41,262 bases of DNA from Chloroflexi bacterium GWC2_73_18 (GCA_001794945.1 MGMJ01000050.1:34547-75808); one strand, 5' to 3'; positions 1 to 11,124 are shown, counted from the first letter of the stretch. The notes: generated by a model not told the origin, from the letters alone. A program made the numbers and translations.

Positions 1-2
1 TC

Positions 3-1172
3 CCCTGCGACCGGGTCCTCAAGGCGATCGGCCAGGCGCCGGAGCTCGACTGGATGGCGCGTGGCGCCGACGGCGTCGCCGCCACGAAGCAGGGCCGCAT
101 CGCCGCCGACGCGGTCACCTTCGGCTCCGGGCGCACGGGCGTCTTCGCCTGCGGCGACGTGCGGATCGGCTCGTCCACCGTGGTCGAGGCGGTCGCCGAG
201 GGGCGGCGCTGCTCCTACGCCGTCGACGCCTACCTCAAGGGGATGGACCTGGGCGAGATCCGCACGCGCCAGACGCTTGCCGAGCCGCAGCCCGAGTTCC
301 TCAGCATCGTCCCCTACACCGGCGAGGCGAAGGAGCCGCGCCACCGGATGCGGGCCATGCCGGCCGCGGAGCGGCGGGCGCACTACGTCGAGTATGAGAT
401 CGCCTACACCCGCGAAGAGGCGATGGCAGAGTCGCAGCGCTGCCTGCAGTGCACCTGCGAGGCGATCGGCTTCTGCGACCTGCGCCGCCTCGGCATCGAG
501 TACGGCACGACACTGGCCACGCTCGAGCCGAAGCTCCACCGCGGCGCCGGTCACCGGAGCATCACCGAGAACCGCTTCACCGGCGTCAACCACGACTACA
601 TCCGCGACGATTCGCACGCCTTCATCCTCCGCGAGCCGGCGCGCTGCATCGACTGCGGCCGCTGCGCCCAGGTGTGCAAGGAGATCGTCGGCGCCGCCTG
701 CTACGACTTCATGCGCCTCGGCTTCGACACGCTGGTGACGACGCCGCTCGACATGAGCCTGAACGACACGCCATGCGTCTCCTGCGGGCGCTGCGCCGAG
801 ACCTGCCCGACCGGCGCGCTGATGCCGAAGCCGCGCATCCTCGAGAAATACGAGGTGGACGAGAGCCGCTGCATCCTCTGCGGTATCTGCGTCGACGCCT
901 GCCCCTACGACGCGCTCCGCTGCGGCCCCGACTTCGAGCTTGCCTCGACCAGCCGCGAGGAGCCCATGATCGACCTGATGGCCCTCGGCGCCCTCGAGCG
1001 CGACACCGAGATCAGCTACGTCCAGCGCGAGCGCGACTGGCTGGAGCGGGCGATCGCCGGCGGGCGCGCGCTCGAGGCGGGGCGGTCGCTGCCGGTCCTA
1101 CCGGCGGCCGTCCGCGGCGACGGGCGGGGCGCGGGCGGCGTCGGCCGCGGCGGCACAGCGCCCTCCGAGTGA
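3..1172 (+). CDS. GltD-like flavoprotein fused to NuoG/NuoI-type ferredoxin domains (5' truncated)
   Basis: The frame is open from base 3, so the N-terminus lies outside the window. The first part is the C-terminal end of a glutamate-synthase small-subunit (GltD) type FAD/NAD(P) oxidoreductase: the VLKAIGQAPEL stretch near base 20 and GVFACGDVRIGSSTVVEAVAEG (in shortened form, FACGD...STVVEAVAEGRR) near 145-210. It continues into a Cys-rich CxxCxC...C segment (441-476), then CxxCxxCxxxC (645-677) and CxxCxxCxxxCP (774-807), spaced as in the NuoG N-terminus, including the NPFTG-HDYIRDD-like lead-in. A last CxxCxxCxxxCP (870-903) is followed by an FELAS-SRE stretch typical of NuoI. It sits directly before nuoJ, where nuoI normally lies. 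I infer that it feeds electrons into, or replaces parts of, the peripheral arm of complex I. Family membership is clear; the exact role is not known. Confidence 0.8.
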   Translation, partial: PCDRVLKAIGQAPELDWMARGADGVAATKQGRIAADAVTFGSGRTGVFACGDVRIGSSTVVEAVAEGRRCSYAVDAYLKGMDLGEIRTRQTLAEPQPEFLSIVPYTGEAKEPRHRMRAMPAAERRAHYVEYEIAYTREEAMAESQRCLQCTCEAIGFCDLRRLGIEYGTTLATLEPKLHRGAGHRSITENRFTGVNHDYIRDDSHAFILREPARCIDCGRCAQVCKEIVGAACYDFMRLGFDTLVTTPLDMSLNDTPCVSCGRCAETCPTGALMPKPRILEKYEVDESRCILCGICVDACPYDALRCGPDFELASTSREEPMIDLMALGALERDTEISYVQRERDWLERAIAGGRALEAGRSLPVLPAAVRGDGRGAGGVGRGGTAPSE

Positions 1173-1188
1173 CGGGAGACACCAGGGC

Positions 1189-1734
1189 GTGACGATCCCC
1201 GCCACGGTGCCGGTCCTGGGCTGGGCCTGGGACGACCTCCTCTTCCTGGGTCTCGCCGGGATCCTGCTCGGTGCCGCACTGCTGGTCGTCCTCGGCCGCG
1301 ACATCATCCACTCGGGGCTCTGGATGATGCTCTGCTTCGGCGCGCTGGCGGGCGTCTACGCGCTCCTCGGCGCGCCGCTGGTGGCGGTCGCCCAGGTGCT
1401 CGTCTACGTCGGCGCCATCAGCGTCCTCGTCCTCTTCGCCATCATGCTGACCCAGTCGAAGGCGGGGCCGCTCCGCCTCGTCTTCCACCGCCAGGCCTGG
1501 GTCGCGGCGATCGCCTCGATCGTCTTGTTCGCCCTCTTCGTCGTCGTCGTGGCCGAGGGCGACTGGCCGCAGCGGGCCGCCGAGGTGACGCGCACCGCGA
1601 CCGATCAGCTAGCGCGCCTCCTCTTCAACGATTACGTCCTTCCCTTCGAGGGGGTCGGCGTCCTCCTCCTGGCGGCGGTGATCGGCGGCGTCTACCTGGC
1701 CAAGCGCGACCCGGGGCAGGGGGGTTCGCTGTGA
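1189..1734 (+). CDS. nuoJ: NADH-quinone oxidoreductase subunit J
   Basis: This 181-residue membrane protein has five hydrophobic segments and the conserved LVYVGAISVLVLFAIMLT block (about residues 70-87) typical of NuoJ, an antiporter-module-adjacent subunit of complex I in the cytoplasmic membrane. The start is GTG at 1189, about 10 nt after a GGGAG. It lies 16 nt after the ferredoxin fusion gene and its stop overlaps the nuoK start (GTGA at 1731-1734), which indicates translational coupling in one operon. Length is normal for the family. Confidence 0.95.
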   Translation: MTIPATVPVLGWAWDDLLFLGLAGILLGAALLVVLGRDIIHSGLWMMLCFGALAGVYALLGAPLVAVAQVLVYVGAISVLVLFAIMLTQSKAGPLRLVFHRQAWVAAIASIVLFALFVVVVAEGDWPQRAAEVTRTATDQLARLLFNDYVLPFEGVGVLLLAAVIGGVYLAKRDPGQGGSL

Positions 1735-2042
1735 GCGGGTCGCTCGATGCCTACCTGCTCCTCGCCGGCGCCCTCTTCTCCATCGGCGTCTTCGGCTTCC
1801 TGGCGCGCCGTAACGCGATCGCCATGCTGATGTCGATCGAGCTGATGCTCAACGCCGTCAACCTCGCCATCGTCACCTTCGGGGCGTTCGTGCCGGCGCT
1901 CACCACCCACGCCTCGGTGATCGCGCTGATGGTGATGGCGGTGGCGGCCGGTGAGGCGACGGTCGGCCTGGCCATCGTCATCGCCATCTTCCGCAACCGG
2001 CGGACGCCCCTCGTCGACGAGTACGACGCGATGCGCGAGTAG
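1731..2042 (+). CDS. nuoK: NADH-quinone oxidoreductase subunit K
   Basis: This 103-residue, three-helix protein carries the NuoK signature: RRNAIAMLMSIELMLNAVNL, with the conserved membrane Glu of the SIELMLNA motif, and a second buried Glu in AAGEATVGLA. Both acidic residues belong to the proton-conducting axis of complex I. The start is GTG, overlapping the nuoJ stop by 4 nt. Length matches the usual 100-105 residues. Confidence 0.96.
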   Translation: MSGSLDAYLLLAGALFSIGVFGFLARRNAIAMLMSIELMLNAVNLAIVTFGAFVPALTTHASVIALMVMAVAAGEATVGLAIVIAIFRNRRTPLVDEYDAMRE

Positions 2043-2057
2043 CGGGGACGGCAACGG

Positions 2058-4030
<1,973 letters not shown>

Positions 4031-4034
<4 letters not shown>

Positions 4035-5560
4035 ACGGCGTGCCGATCCTCTCGCTCGTCACCTTCGTGCCCCTCCTCGGGGCGGTCCTCATCGCCTTCA
4101 TCCCGCGCGGCCACGTGCGGCTGATCCGTTACGGGGCGCTCGCCGCGTCGCTCGCCGCCTTCGCGCTCTCGCTGGCCGCGCTCGCCGACTTCGATCCCGG
4201 GGCGAGCGGCTTCCAGTTCGTCGAGCAGTGGGACTGGATCCCCGCCTTCGGCATCCGCTACAAGCTGGGGATCGACGGGATCAGCCTGGCCCTGGTGGTG
4301 CTGACGACGCTCCTCACCTGGATCAGCATCCTGGCCAGCTTCGGCCCGATCAGGGAACGGGTGAAGGAGTACATGATCTCCTTCCTCGTCCTCGAGGTCG
4401 GCATGATCGGCGTCTTCGTCGCCCTCGACCTCTTCCTCTTCTACGTCTTCTGGGAGATCGTGCTGGTGCCGATGTACCTGATCATCGGCATCTGGGGCGG
4501 CGCCAACCGGATCTACGCCACCATCAAGTTCGTCCTCTACACGCTCGTCGGCTCGCTCCTCATGCTGGTCGCCATCCTGGCGACCGCCTTCGCCTGGCAG
4601 GCGGGCCACGGCGGCGACTGGACCGGCGCCTTCGACTACGAGCAACTCCGCGGCTACGCCTTCGACGGGACGCTCCAGACGCTCGCCTTCGGCGCCTTCT
4701 TCCTGGCCTTCGCCATCAAGGTGCCGATGTTCCCCTTCCACACCTGGCTGCCCGACGCGCACGTCGAGGCGCCGACGGCCGGCTCGGTGATCCTGGCCGG
4801 CGTCCTGCTCAAGCTGGGCGGCTACGGCTTCATCCGCTACTCGCTGCCACTCTTTCCCGACGCCGCCCACGCCTGGGCGCCGGCGATCATCGTCCTCAGC
4901 GTCATCGCCATCGTCTACGGCGCGATCGTCGCCCTCGTGCAGCCCGACTTCAAGAAGCTGGTCGCTTACAGCTCGGTCAGCCACATGGGCTTCGTGACGC
5001 TCGGCATCTTCGTCTTCCAGCCCCAGGCGCTCGAGGGGGCGATCGTGCAGATGGTCGGCCACGGCCTGATCACCGGCGCCCTCTTCCTCTGCGTCGGGGT
5101 CCTCTACGAGCGGACGCACGACCGCGAGCTGGCGAAGATGGGCGGCCTGGCCGAGCCGGTCCCGCTCTACGCCGCCACGCTCGGCTTCTTCGCCCTCGCC
5201 TCGCTCGGCCTGCCCGGCTTGGCCGGCTTCGTCGGCGAGTTCCTCGTCCTGCTCGGCACCTGGGCGGTCAACCCGCCGGTCGCGGCGATCTCGGCAGGCG
5301 TCGTCATCCTCTCCGCCACCTACCTGCTCTGGATGTTCCAGCGCGTCGCCTTCGGCGAGCTGTCCGACTTCCTGCGCGGACTCGGCCAACACCTCACCGA
5401 CATGTCGCCGGTCGAGCTGCTGACGCTCAGCCCGCTGGTCGCGCTGACGGTCGTCTTCGGCCTCTTCCCGGCGCTCATCCTCGAGCTGCTCCACGGGCCG
5501 GTGGCGACCATCCTGGCGCGGACCGGCGGCGGCCTCGACCTGCTCGGGCTGGTGCGGTGA
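4031..5560 (+). CDS. nuoM: NADH-quinone oxidoreductase subunit M
   Basis: This 509-residue antiporter-like complex I subunit starts at GTG 4031, overlapping the nuoL stop. The reading frame is open further upstream, but that part lies inside nuoL and is not NuoM-like, whereas VNGVPILSLVTFVPLLGAV from 4031 is a normal NuoM N-terminus. Family signatures include FYVFWEIVLVPMYLIIG (with the essential membrane Glu), KVPMFPFHTWLPDAHVEAPT and the LLKLGGYGFIRY stretch. The gene lies in the nuoJKLMN operon order. Confidence 0.96.
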
Positions 5561-5576
5561 TGCAGCGGAGCAGCCG

Positions 5577-7088
5577 ATGACGTCGGCCGACCTGACCGCG
5601 CTGGCGCCGCTCCTGGCCGTCCTCGGCGTGGCGATCCTCGTGCTCGCGGTCGACTTCGTGCTGCCCGGCCGCGACGACCTGGCGGTCGCCCTCGGCGTCG
5701 TCGGGATCGTCGTCGTCGGCGCGGTCACCTGGGCGACCGGCGGGGGCGTCGATGGCGCGATCCAGTCGGCCTTCGGCGGCTCCTACGCCGTCGACGCGGC
5801 GACGACCTTCCTTGACCTCGTCTTCGTCGTCATCGCCCTGATCACGCTCCTCGTGGCGCCCGACTACCTGGGGCCGCGCGGCCTCCCCTTCGCCGAGTTC
5901 ACGGTGACGCTCCTCTTCGCCATCTCCGGCGCCTTCCTGATCGCCGGCTCGGCCGACCTGCTCGTCCTGTTCCTCGGCCTCGAGCTGCTCGTCCTGCCCG
6001 GCTACATGCTGGCTGGCTTCCACAAGCGAGAAGGGCTCTCCACCGAGGGCGCCATCAAGTACTTCCTGCTCGGTTCGTTCTCGAGCGCGATCTTCCTCTT
6101 CGGCCTCGCCTTCGTCTGGGGCTTCACCGGCACGACCCGGATCGCCGAGGTCGCCGCCGCGCTGGCCGGCGGGCCGCTCGGCCCCGGCCTGGCGATGGGT
6201 CTCGCCTTCCTGACGGCCGGCGCGGCCTTCAAGATCGCCGCCGTCCCCTTCCACTACTGGACGCCGGACGCCTACCAGGGCTCACCGACGCCGGTCACCG
6301 CGTACCTGTCGACCGGGCCCAAGGTCGCCGCGTTCGCCCTCATCCTGCGTGTCTTCGTCGAATCCCTCGGCGGGATCCGCGCCGAATGGGTGGGGGCGAT
6401 CGTCGTGCTGGCTGCGCTGACGATGACGCTCGGCAACCTGGTGGCGCTCACCCAGTCGAACCTCAAGCGGATGCTGGCCTACTCCTCGATCGCCCACACC
6501 GGCTACATCCTGGTCGGGCTCGCCGCCTTCGCCGCCGAGCCGGCCGGTGACCCGTCGCGCTCGGGGCTGGAGGGGATCCTCTTCTACACGGCCGCCTACG
6601 CCTTCATGAACCTGGGCGCCTTCGCCGTCGTCTCGGCGCTCCAGCGGCGCCCCGGCGTCACCAGCGAGATCGGCACCTACGCCGGCCTGATCCGACGGGA
6701 ACCCGTGGCGGCGGTGCTGATGGCCCTCTTCCTCCTCTCGCTGGTGGGCATCCCGCCGACCGCCGGCTTCTTCGGCAAAGCCTACGTCATCCTGGCCGCC
6801 GTCCAGTCGACCGACCCGGCGGTCGTGGCCCTCGCCGTGCTCGCCGTCCTGAACGCCGCGGCGGCCGCCTTCTACTACCTGCGCGTGGTCGTCTTCATGT
6901 TCATGCGCGAGGCGCCCGAGGGGATGCCGCCGGTCGGGCTGGGCGGCATCCTCCGCGAGCGGCGCCTCTTCCTCCTCTGGACCGGCCTCGCCGCGGCGGG
7001 CGTGGGGACGGTGGTCCTGGGGCTCTACCCGGTTCCCATCCTCGAGATGGTGGTCAAGGCGGCGGCGGCCCTCGTCGCGCCGGGGTAG
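5577..7088 (+). CDS. nuoN: NADH-quinone oxidoreductase subunit N
   Basis: This 503-residue antiporter-like complex I subunit has about 14 hydrophobic segments, with FLGLELLVLPGYMLAGF, the AAFKIAAVPFHYWTPDAYQG motif and the STGPKVAAFALILR block that separates NuoN from NuoL and NuoM. The ATG at 5577 follows the nuoM stop by 16 nt. It is the last gene of the operon. Its TAG stop (7086-7088) abuts the stop of the convergent trehalose-phosphatase gene at 7089, leaving no space for a conventional intrinsic terminator. Confidence 0.96.
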   Translation: MTSADLTALAPLLAVLGVAILVLAVDFVLPGRDDLAVALGVVGIVVVGAVTWATGGGVDGAIQSAFGGSYAVDAATTFLDLVFVVIALITLLVAPDYLGPRGLPFAEFTVTLLFAISGAFLIAGSADLLVLFLGLELLVLPGYMLAGFHKREGLSTEGAIKYFLLGSFSSAIFLFGLAFVWGFTGTTRIAEVAAALAGGPLGPGLAMGLAFLTAGAAFKIAAVPFHYWTPDAYQGSPTPVTAYLSTGPKVAAFALILRVFVESLGGIRAEWVGAIVVLAALTMTLGNLVALTQSNLKRMLAYSSIAHTGYILVGLAAFAAEPAGDPSRSGLEGILFYTAAYAFMNLGAFAVVSALQRRPGVTSEIGTYAGLIRREPVAAVLMALFLLSLVGIPPTAGFFGKAYVILAAVQSTDPAVVALAVLAVLNAAAAAFYYLRVVVFMFMREAPEGMPPVGLGGILRERRLFLLWTGLAAAGVGTVVLGLYPVPILEMVVKAAAALVAPG

Positions 7089-7937
7089 TCAGCCCGCCAG
7101 CAGCCCCGCCAGCTTGCCCAGCAGACGCGCCGCCGCGCGCGGCGAAGAGAGGAGCACGTCGGCGGCGCCGGCGACGTCGGGTGGCATCTCGGCATGCGAG
7201 TGGACCCCCACGGCCAGCCCGTCGAGGGCCCCCGTGGCGCGCCGTTCGCGCAGGACCAGGAACATCTCCGCGTCGGCGCGGTCGTCGCCCAGGACGACGA
7301 GGCCGGCCGGGCGCAGCTCGTCGACGAGGCGGCGGATCGTCTCGCCCTTGCCGGCGGCGTCGGGCGGGCGGAGCTCGATGACGCGCCGTCCTGCGTAGCG
7401 CCGGAAGACCGCGCCCGGGTCGGCCGACTCGATCGCCTCGGCGACGCGGAGGCGGGCCGCCTCGCCGTCGGAGGCGCCCCGGAAGTGGAAGGCGACCGAC
7501 GGACCCTTCGGCTCCACCACGAGCCAGGGCTCGGGAAGCGCCGCCGCCACGCGCCCGGCAACCTGCTCCGCCTCGACGGTGAAGGGCGCCAGCTCCGGGT
7601 CGTGCACGACGCGCATGGCGGCGGCGCGGCCGCGTCGGGCGAGCGAGGCGCGCTCGAGGCCGAAGTTGCCCAGGTAGGTCGCCCCGCCGACCCGCGCCCG
7701 CGCCGCGAGGTCGGTCACCGTGCGCCCGGAGAGGAGCACGACGTGGACACCCCGGAGCGCCGCCAGCTGCCTCAGGGCGCGCTGCGCGACCGGGAGGACG
7801 CGCGCCCCCCAGGGGTCGACGACGATCTCGCTCAGCGTCCCGTCGAAATCCGAGGCGACCAGGAAGGGGCGTCGGCCGCGCAGCGAGGCGAGGCGCCCGA
7901 GGGCGACCTCGAGCGCGGCGTCCGCGTCACGCCTCAC
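7089..7937 (-). CDS. otsB: trehalose-6-phosphate phosphatase
   Basis: This 282-residue HAD-superfamily phosphatase of the OtsB type would remove phosphate from trehalose 6-phosphate to give trehalose. HAD motif I is SDFDGTL (Asp30 and Asp32, nucleophile and acid/base), motif II is VLLSGRTVTDL, and the C-terminal metal motif is VVLGDDRADAEMF. VIELRPPDAAGKGETIRRL with its conserved Lys is typical of the T6PP family. The chosen start is GTG at 7937, overlapping the stop of the upstream TlpA-like gene by 4 nt; the frame is open further upstream but loses homology. No otsA partner lies in the window. Confidence 0.9.
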   Translation of the reverse strand: MRRDADAALEVALGRLASLRGRRPFLVASDFDGTLSEIVVDPWGARVLPVAQRALRQLAALRGVHVVLLSGRTVTDLAARARVGGATYLGNFGLERASLARRGRAAAMRVVHDPELAPFTVEAEQVAGRVAAALPEPWLVVEPKGPSVAFHFRGASDGEAARLRVAEAIESADPGAVFRRYAGRRVIELRPPDAAGKGETIRRLVDELRPAGLVVLGDDRADAEMFLVLRERRATGALDGLAVGVHSHAEMPPDVAGAADVLLSSPRAAARLLGKLAGLLAG

Positions 7938-8683
7938 GTGTCGAAGACGACGCCCGGCAGGACCTTCCCCAGCCCATCCCCCATCTGCGGCGGCCCGATC
8001 CCGCCGAAGGCCCAGGCGCGCACGATCCCGTCGCGGTCGATCCAGAAGTGCACCGGCATGACCCAGGCGGCCCAGAAGGCCCGCGTCTTCCCGTCCGGGT
8101 CGACGCCGACCGGGAAGGTCAGGCCCATCTCCTCGGCGAAGGCGGCGGCCGTCTCGGGCGACTCCTGGATATCGACGCCGATGACCACCAGGTCGAGCTC
8201 GGGATGGCGGGCGACGAAGCTGGCGATCAGCGGCAGCTCGTCGCGGCAGGCGAGGCAGGTGCTCGCCAGGAAGTTGACCCAGACCGGGTGACCGCGGTGG
8301 GCGGCCAGGTCGATCGTCCCGCCACCGAGGCGATCGACGACGAGGGGCGGGGCGAGGTCGCCGACCTGGAGGCCGGTCGTCGGGCTGCCGGAGGCGGCCG
8401 GTGAGCCGCTCTCCGGGGGAGACGGGCTCGTCCCGGGGGACGGCTCGAGCGACCCCGAGGGCAGGACCGAGGCGGAGGGGACGACCGGGGCGGAGGGCGA
8501 CTCGGGCGGAGGCGACGAGGGAGAGGCGGCGGGTGGCGGGCTCGGCGTGGGCGCCGGCGGCGGGGTCCGCGTCGCCGGGTCGGGCGCGTTCGCGACAAGG
8601 GCGCCGATCACCAGGACGACCAGCACGAGTCCGGCGACGAACCCGAGCAGGACCGGCGCGAGGCTGCGAGCGCGTCGTGACAC
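7934..8683 (-). CDS. membrane-anchored TlpA/ResA-like thioredoxin
   Basis: This 249-residue protein has an N-terminal transmembrane anchor (about residues 9-31), a Pro/Ser-rich linker (about 35-103) and a C-terminal thioredoxin fold. The active site is STCLACRDELP, with Cys143 and Cys146, and the cis-Pro segment is VMPVHFWIDRDG. The fold is of the AhpC/TSA-TlpA type found in extracytoplasmic disulfide reductases that act in cytochrome c maturation or oxidative protein repair; the substrate cannot be read from sequence. The start is GTG at 8683, 7 nt after a TACACT -10 box, which suggests a leaderless message shared with otsB. Confidence 0.85.
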   Translation of the reverse strand: MSRRARSLAPVLLGFVAGLVLVVLVIGALVANAPDPATRTPPPAPTPSPPPAASPSSPPPESPSAPVVPSASVLPSGSLEPSPGTSPSPPESGSPAASGSPTTGLQVGDLAPPLVVDRLGGGTIDLAAHRGHPVWVNFLASTCLACRDELPLIASFVARHPELDLVVIGVDIQESPETAAAFAEEMGLTFPVGVDPDGKTRAFWAAWVMPVHFWIDRDGIVRAWAFGGIGPPQMGDGLGKVLPGVVFDT

Positions 8684-8690
8684 GGCGGGC

Positions 8691-8696
8691 AGTGTA
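8691..8696 (-). promoter_or_regulatory. -10 box for the TlpA-like/otsB unit
   Basis: TACACT on the minus strand lies 7 nt before the GTG start at 8683. This spacing would put transcription initiation at or next to the start codon (leaderless mRNA). No convincing -35 box is visible. Confidence 0.5.
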
Positions 8697-8765
8697 CGCG
8701 ACGAAGACGGTGCGAAGCGTCAACGGAACCCGGTCCGGGAACGCGGCGTCGTCGGAAGGCGCTGC

Positions 8766-8771
8766 TACGAT
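8766..8771 (+). promoter_or_regulatory. -10 box for the sortase-like gene
   Basis: TACGAT lies 6 nt before the GTG at 8778, in the 94-bp space between divergent genes. The spacing implies a leaderless transcript. Confidence 0.45.
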
Positions 8772-8777
8772 TCGCCC

Positions 8778-9482
8778 GTGAGCCTCCTGACGCGTCTGCT
8801 CGGCCGCCTCCTGCGCCGTCTCGTGCCGGCGCTCCTGACCGCCTCCGGCGTGACGCTCCTCGTCGCCGGGCTTCTCTCGTACGACGCGACCGCCGGCCCG
8901 AGCCCCACGCCCCCGGCGACGACCAGCCCCTCGCCGGCGCCCACCTCCGGTCCGACGCCCTCGCCGGGATCCACCACCCCCGGGCCATCGGAGAGCCCGG
9001 CGCCGGGCGGCGTCGCCAGCCGCATCGCCATCCCCGCCCTCAAGATTGACCTGCCGGTCGTCGAGGGACCCCCCGGTTACCCCTACTGCGACGTGGCGAT
9101 GTACCTCAAGGAGTACTCCCAGCCCGGCCGGCCCGGCACGACCTACATCTTCGCCCACGCCCGAAAGGGGATGTTCCTGCCGCTCCTGGAGGCGTCCCTC
9201 CGCAGCAACGGGAAGTCGATGCTCGGCGCTCTCGTCCTCGTCTACACCACCGACGACCAGCTCTTCCTCTACGAGATCGACCGGGTCAAGCGCCACGCCC
9301 TCGACTTCTCGCTTGCCGACGAGCTCCCCGATGGGGTGACCGAGCAGCTCGTCCTGCAGACATCCGAGGGGCCCCACGGCACCAAGCCCAAGCTGCAGGT
9401 CCGCGCCAGGCTCCTCTACGTCACGACCGCCGATCACGAGCTGGCCAACCCCGAGCCGCACATCGATCGCTGCGGCTTCTAG
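8778..9482 (+). CDS. sortase-fold membrane protein with Ser in place of the catalytic Cys
   Basis: This 234-residue protein has an N-terminal membrane segment (about residues 12-36), a Pro/Ser/Thr-rich stretch (about 40-75) and a sortase-type beta-barrel. Visible sortase features are the IAIPALKIDLPVVEG first strand, the TTYIFAHARKGMF block with the would-be catalytic His127, and VRARLL with Arg209/Arg211 at the position of the sortase Arg. The T-L-x-T-C strand reads LVLQTSEGP, so the Cys nucleophile is replaced by Ser196 (codon TCC, 9363-9365). Two other Cys residues remain, in PYCDVAMY and four residues from the C-terminus. It is either an inactive sortase homologue or a Ser-nucleophile variant. 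No LPxTG-like substrate was seen nearby. The GTG at 8778 was chosen because the membrane segment and the -10 box fit. Confidence 0.8.
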   Translation: MSLLTRLLGRLLRRLVPALLTASGVTLLVAGLLSYDATAGPSPTPPATTSPSPAPTSGPTPSPGSTTPGPSESPAPGGVASRIAIPALKIDLPVVEGPPGYPYCDVAMYLKEYSQPGRPGTTYIFAHARKGMFLPLLEASLRSNGKSMLGALVLVYTTDDQLFLYEIDRVKRHALDFSLADELPDGVTEQLVLQTSEGPHGTKPKLQVRARLLYVTTADHELANPEPHIDRCGF

Positions 9483-11118
9483 GGCCTGGGCGCGCCTGGA
9501 GGGCGATGGCGGCGTCCGCTTCCTCGCCGGCACCGTCGCCGGTCGCGCGCCGCGGTCGCCCCGCACCCAGCAGCCAGGCCGGCACGATCGCCGCGACCGT
9601 CACCGCCAGGGCAATCAGGAAGAGGAGCGACATGATCTCGGCCGCCTGCCCGGCGGCCCAGCGCTCGAGCGCCTCGACGACGAGGCCGTCGTTGAGCGGC
9701 CGCCCCCGCAGCCCCGGCGGCAGGATGGTGTCGCGGAGCAACGGGTCGCCAACGATCCGGGCGAGCGCATCGATCCGGTTGCTGCCGAACTGCGTCAGGA
9801 CCGCCAGCCCGACGGTCATGCCGACCATACGGGCGACGGTGACGGCGGCCGAGGCGGCGCCGTAGGCGCGCCGGCCGAGCGCCTCGACCGCGGCGGTCGA
9901 ACGCGGCGTCACGGTCACCCCGAAGCCGAAGCCGAAGAGGGCGAGGTCGAGGGCGATCCGGGCGAGGTCGACATCCGGGCCCCAGGCGCCCATCCGCACC
10001 AGGCCCAGCGCCGAGAACGCCAGGCCGGCGAGTGCCGAGACGCGGAAGGCGAGCGCCCGCACCAGGAAGCCGGAGAGGAAGGCACCCGCGGCGACCGCCG
10101 CGGCGAGCGCGCCGAGGGCGACGCGCTGCGTCTCGGGCCCACCGTAGAGGACGCGGTCGACGAAGACCGCGCCGCCGACGATCGCCGTAGCCAGGCCGTA
10201 CCCGGTGAGCAGGCTGACGAGGACCGCCGAAGCGTAGACCCGGTCGGCGAAGTGGCGCGTCTCGATGAACCCGTCGACCACCAGCGCCCCGCGGACGACG
10301 GCGAGCGCCACCAGCGCGGCCGAGGCGAGGGCGAGCGCGAGCAGGCCGCCCGTCCCGCCGGGGACTTCGGGCGAGCCGGCCCAGGTGACGGCGGCCAGGC
10401 CGCAGCCGAGGCCGGCGGCGAAGAGGAGAGCCCCCGGCAGGTCGACCCGCCCCGGCCGCCGCGGCGTGTCTGTTCCCATCGCCGCCCAGCTGTAGGCGAG
10501 CGCCACGAGCCCGACCGGCACGTTGACGTAGAAGACCCACCGCCAGGCCGGCGTCAGCCAGTCCATCGCCGGGCTCCCGGCCAGGCCGGCGCCGGTGAGC
10601 GGGCCCTCGAGGCGCGCCAGGTCGAGGACCGCCGCCCCCACGAACGGCCCGACCGCCATCCCCAGGAAGGTGAGCGCCCCGATCAGGCCGAGCGCGCGCG
10701 GCCGCCCGCGTTCGTCGAAGAGGTGGCTCGCCCCGGCGGTGGCCAGCGGTACGAGCGCGCCGCCGCCGGCCCCCTGGACGACGCGGGCGGCGATCAGCTC
10801 GTCGAGGTCCTGGGCGCGCCCGGCGAGCGCCGAGCCCACGGTGAAGAGGGCGAGCGCGGCGAGGAGCAGGCGGCGCGTGCCGAGGACGTCACTGGCGCGC
10901 CCCGCGACGGGCATGACGGCCACGTAGGCGAGCAGGTAACCGTTGATGATCCACGATGCCCGCCGGAGCTGCGTCCAATCGGAGAGGTCGGGCACGATCG
11001 CCGGCAGGGCGACGGCGGTCACCATCAGCTCGAGGCCGGCCAGGAAGACCCCCGCCCCCAGGACGGCGAGCAGGACGAGCCGCCCTGCCGCGGCGGCCGG
11101 CCGGGGCCCCTGCACCAT
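9421..11118 (-). CDS. MFS drug/proton antiporter, DHA2 (EmrB/QacA-like) family
   Basis: This 565-residue, probably 14-helix transporter has the MFS motif A-like GRASDVLGTRRLLL between helices 2 and 3, the ARVVQGAGGGALVPLATA motif B/C region and a WRWVFYVNVPVGLVAL block typical of DHA2 exporters. It probably expels hydrophobic compounds using the proton gradient; substrate unknown. The start is ATG at 11118, 6 nt after a TACACT -10 box. The 3' end overlaps the convergent sortase-like gene by 62 nt, and the C-terminal 40 or so residues are a polar tail. It is divergent from the ArsR-type regulator 110 bp away, which could control it. Confidence 0.88.
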   Translation of the reverse strand: MVQGPRPAAAAGRLVLLAVLGAGVFLAGLELMVTAVALPAIVPDLSDWTQLRRASWIINGYLLAYVAVMPVAGRASDVLGTRRLLLAALALFTVGSALAGRAQDLDELIAARVVQGAGGGALVPLATAGASHLFDERGRPRALGLIGALTFLGMAVGPFVGAAVLDLARLEGPLTGAGLAGSPAMDWLTPAWRWVFYVNVPVGLVALAYSWAAMGTDTPRRPGRVDLPGALLFAAGLGCGLAAVTWAGSPEVPGGTGGLLALALASAALVALAVVRGALVVDGFIETRHFADRVYASAVLVSLLTGYGLATAIVGGAVFVDRVLYGGPETQRVALGALAAAVAAGAFLSGFLVRALAFRVSALAGLAFSALGLVRMGAWGPDVDLARIALDLALFGFGFGVTVTPRSTAAVEALGRRAYGAASAAVTVARMVGMTVGLAVLTQFGSNRIDALARIVGDPLLRDTILPPGLRGRPLNDGLVVEALERWAAGQAAEIMSLLFLIALAVTVAAIVPAWLLGAGRPRRATGDGAGEEADAAIALQARPGPRSRSDRCAARGWPARDRRS

Positions 11119-11124
11119 GCACGG

